Positions 63,866 to 64,000 of a DNA stretch of 64,000 nt are shown here, piece after piece. A model generated the notes under the pieces. It was not told the DNA's origin. It was given only the letters and a program-made list of their open reading frames with translations, and ran no database searches. Numbering within the stretch: position 1 is the stretch's first letter; every line of letters begins with the position of its first letter. Position numbers and translations under genes: made by a program. Source of the DNA: DAISKN01 sp964553925 (GTDB lineage: Bacteria; Acidobacteriota; Vicinamibacteria; Marinacidobacterales; SMYC01); assembly GCA_964553925.1 (NCBI GenBank), contig CAZKNR010000381.1:1-64000 (forward strand). Direction: 5' to 3'.

Positions 63866-64000
63866 GTATCACCCTCCTTTTGCCGGTGGACCGGCGAGCC
63901 TCCCCGGGGCGCAGCCCACGTCTTGAAAAAAACAGGAACCTCCGACCTCCACGGGAACTTACCACGCTGCCGGGCGGGAGGTTGTCATGGACTAACCCGT

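Overview
The window is high-GC chromosomal DNA of a Gram-negative bacterium. It encodes a TonB-dependent receptor, an outer-membrane barrel protein, several lipoproteins, many PilZ, HD-GYP, SpoIIE and NtrC-type regulators, a Ku/ligase repair pair, and KorAB-type ferredoxin metabolism. The gene style (DUF4388-J-TPR fusion, secreted haem/copper oxidases, CcsA-hemACDL cluster) best fits an acidobacterial lineage. No rRNA or marker tree is available here, so that placement is an inference.

Layout. 0-3 kb: SpoIIE phosphatase (5' end outside the window), cysS and yraN. 3-6.9 kb: three tRNA genes (Gly, Cys, Leu) around a small accessory island of toxin-antitoxin and defence genes, most of them broken: MntA with a HepT stub, a frameshifted AbiEii, an intact HigBA pair, a Fic remnant and two half-genes of one HTH family. 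6.9-13.1 kb: secreted enzymes, including a cytochrome c/copper monooxygenase-like operon, a serine hydrolase and an alkaline-phosphatase-fold protein. 13.3-22.5 kb: PilZ, FprA-type reductase, queG, kbl, dnaK and several unknown proteins. 22.5-23.2 kb: a long non-coding block with a dyad, a dispersed G-rich repeat and two abutting hairpins. 23.2-30.6 kb: DUF4388-DnaJ-TPR protein, NtrC-type two-component pair, gph, Rrf2 regulator, membrane proteins, a 2Fe-2S protein and ErpA. 30.8-37.1 kb: PHP phosphoesterase, Rieske protein and the tetrapyrrole cluster ccsA/hemX-hemA-hemC-hemD-hemL.

37.3-47.3 kb is an oligopeptide ABC transporter locus whose binding protein (37.3 kb) is separated from its two permeases (45.4 kb) by foreign-looking DNA. 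This holds a candidate RiPP operon: a 33-residue acidic peptide with no Cys, Ser or Thr, an attenuator-like hairpin, a YcaO enzyme and a long TfuA protein. Because the peptide offers no side chain for azoline formation, backbone thioamidation by YcaO-TfuA is the natural hypothesis. This is the most interesting system in the window. A membrane HD-GYP-GAF-GGDEF protein lies between it and the permeases.

47.2-64 kb is mostly core metabolism and repair: tdk, a GHMP sugar kinase, an OMP, a Nudix hydrolase, a Ku and stand-alone ATP-dependent ligase pair, KorAB 2-oxoacid:ferredoxin oxidoreductase, a TonB receptor, an HCF101-like Mrp ATPase, a bifunctional RelA/SpoT, a TPR lipoprotein and two small exported proteins. 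Several families of short palindromic or G-rich repeats are scattered between genes (22.7, 29.8, 37.1, 50.06, 58.75 and 62.3 kb).
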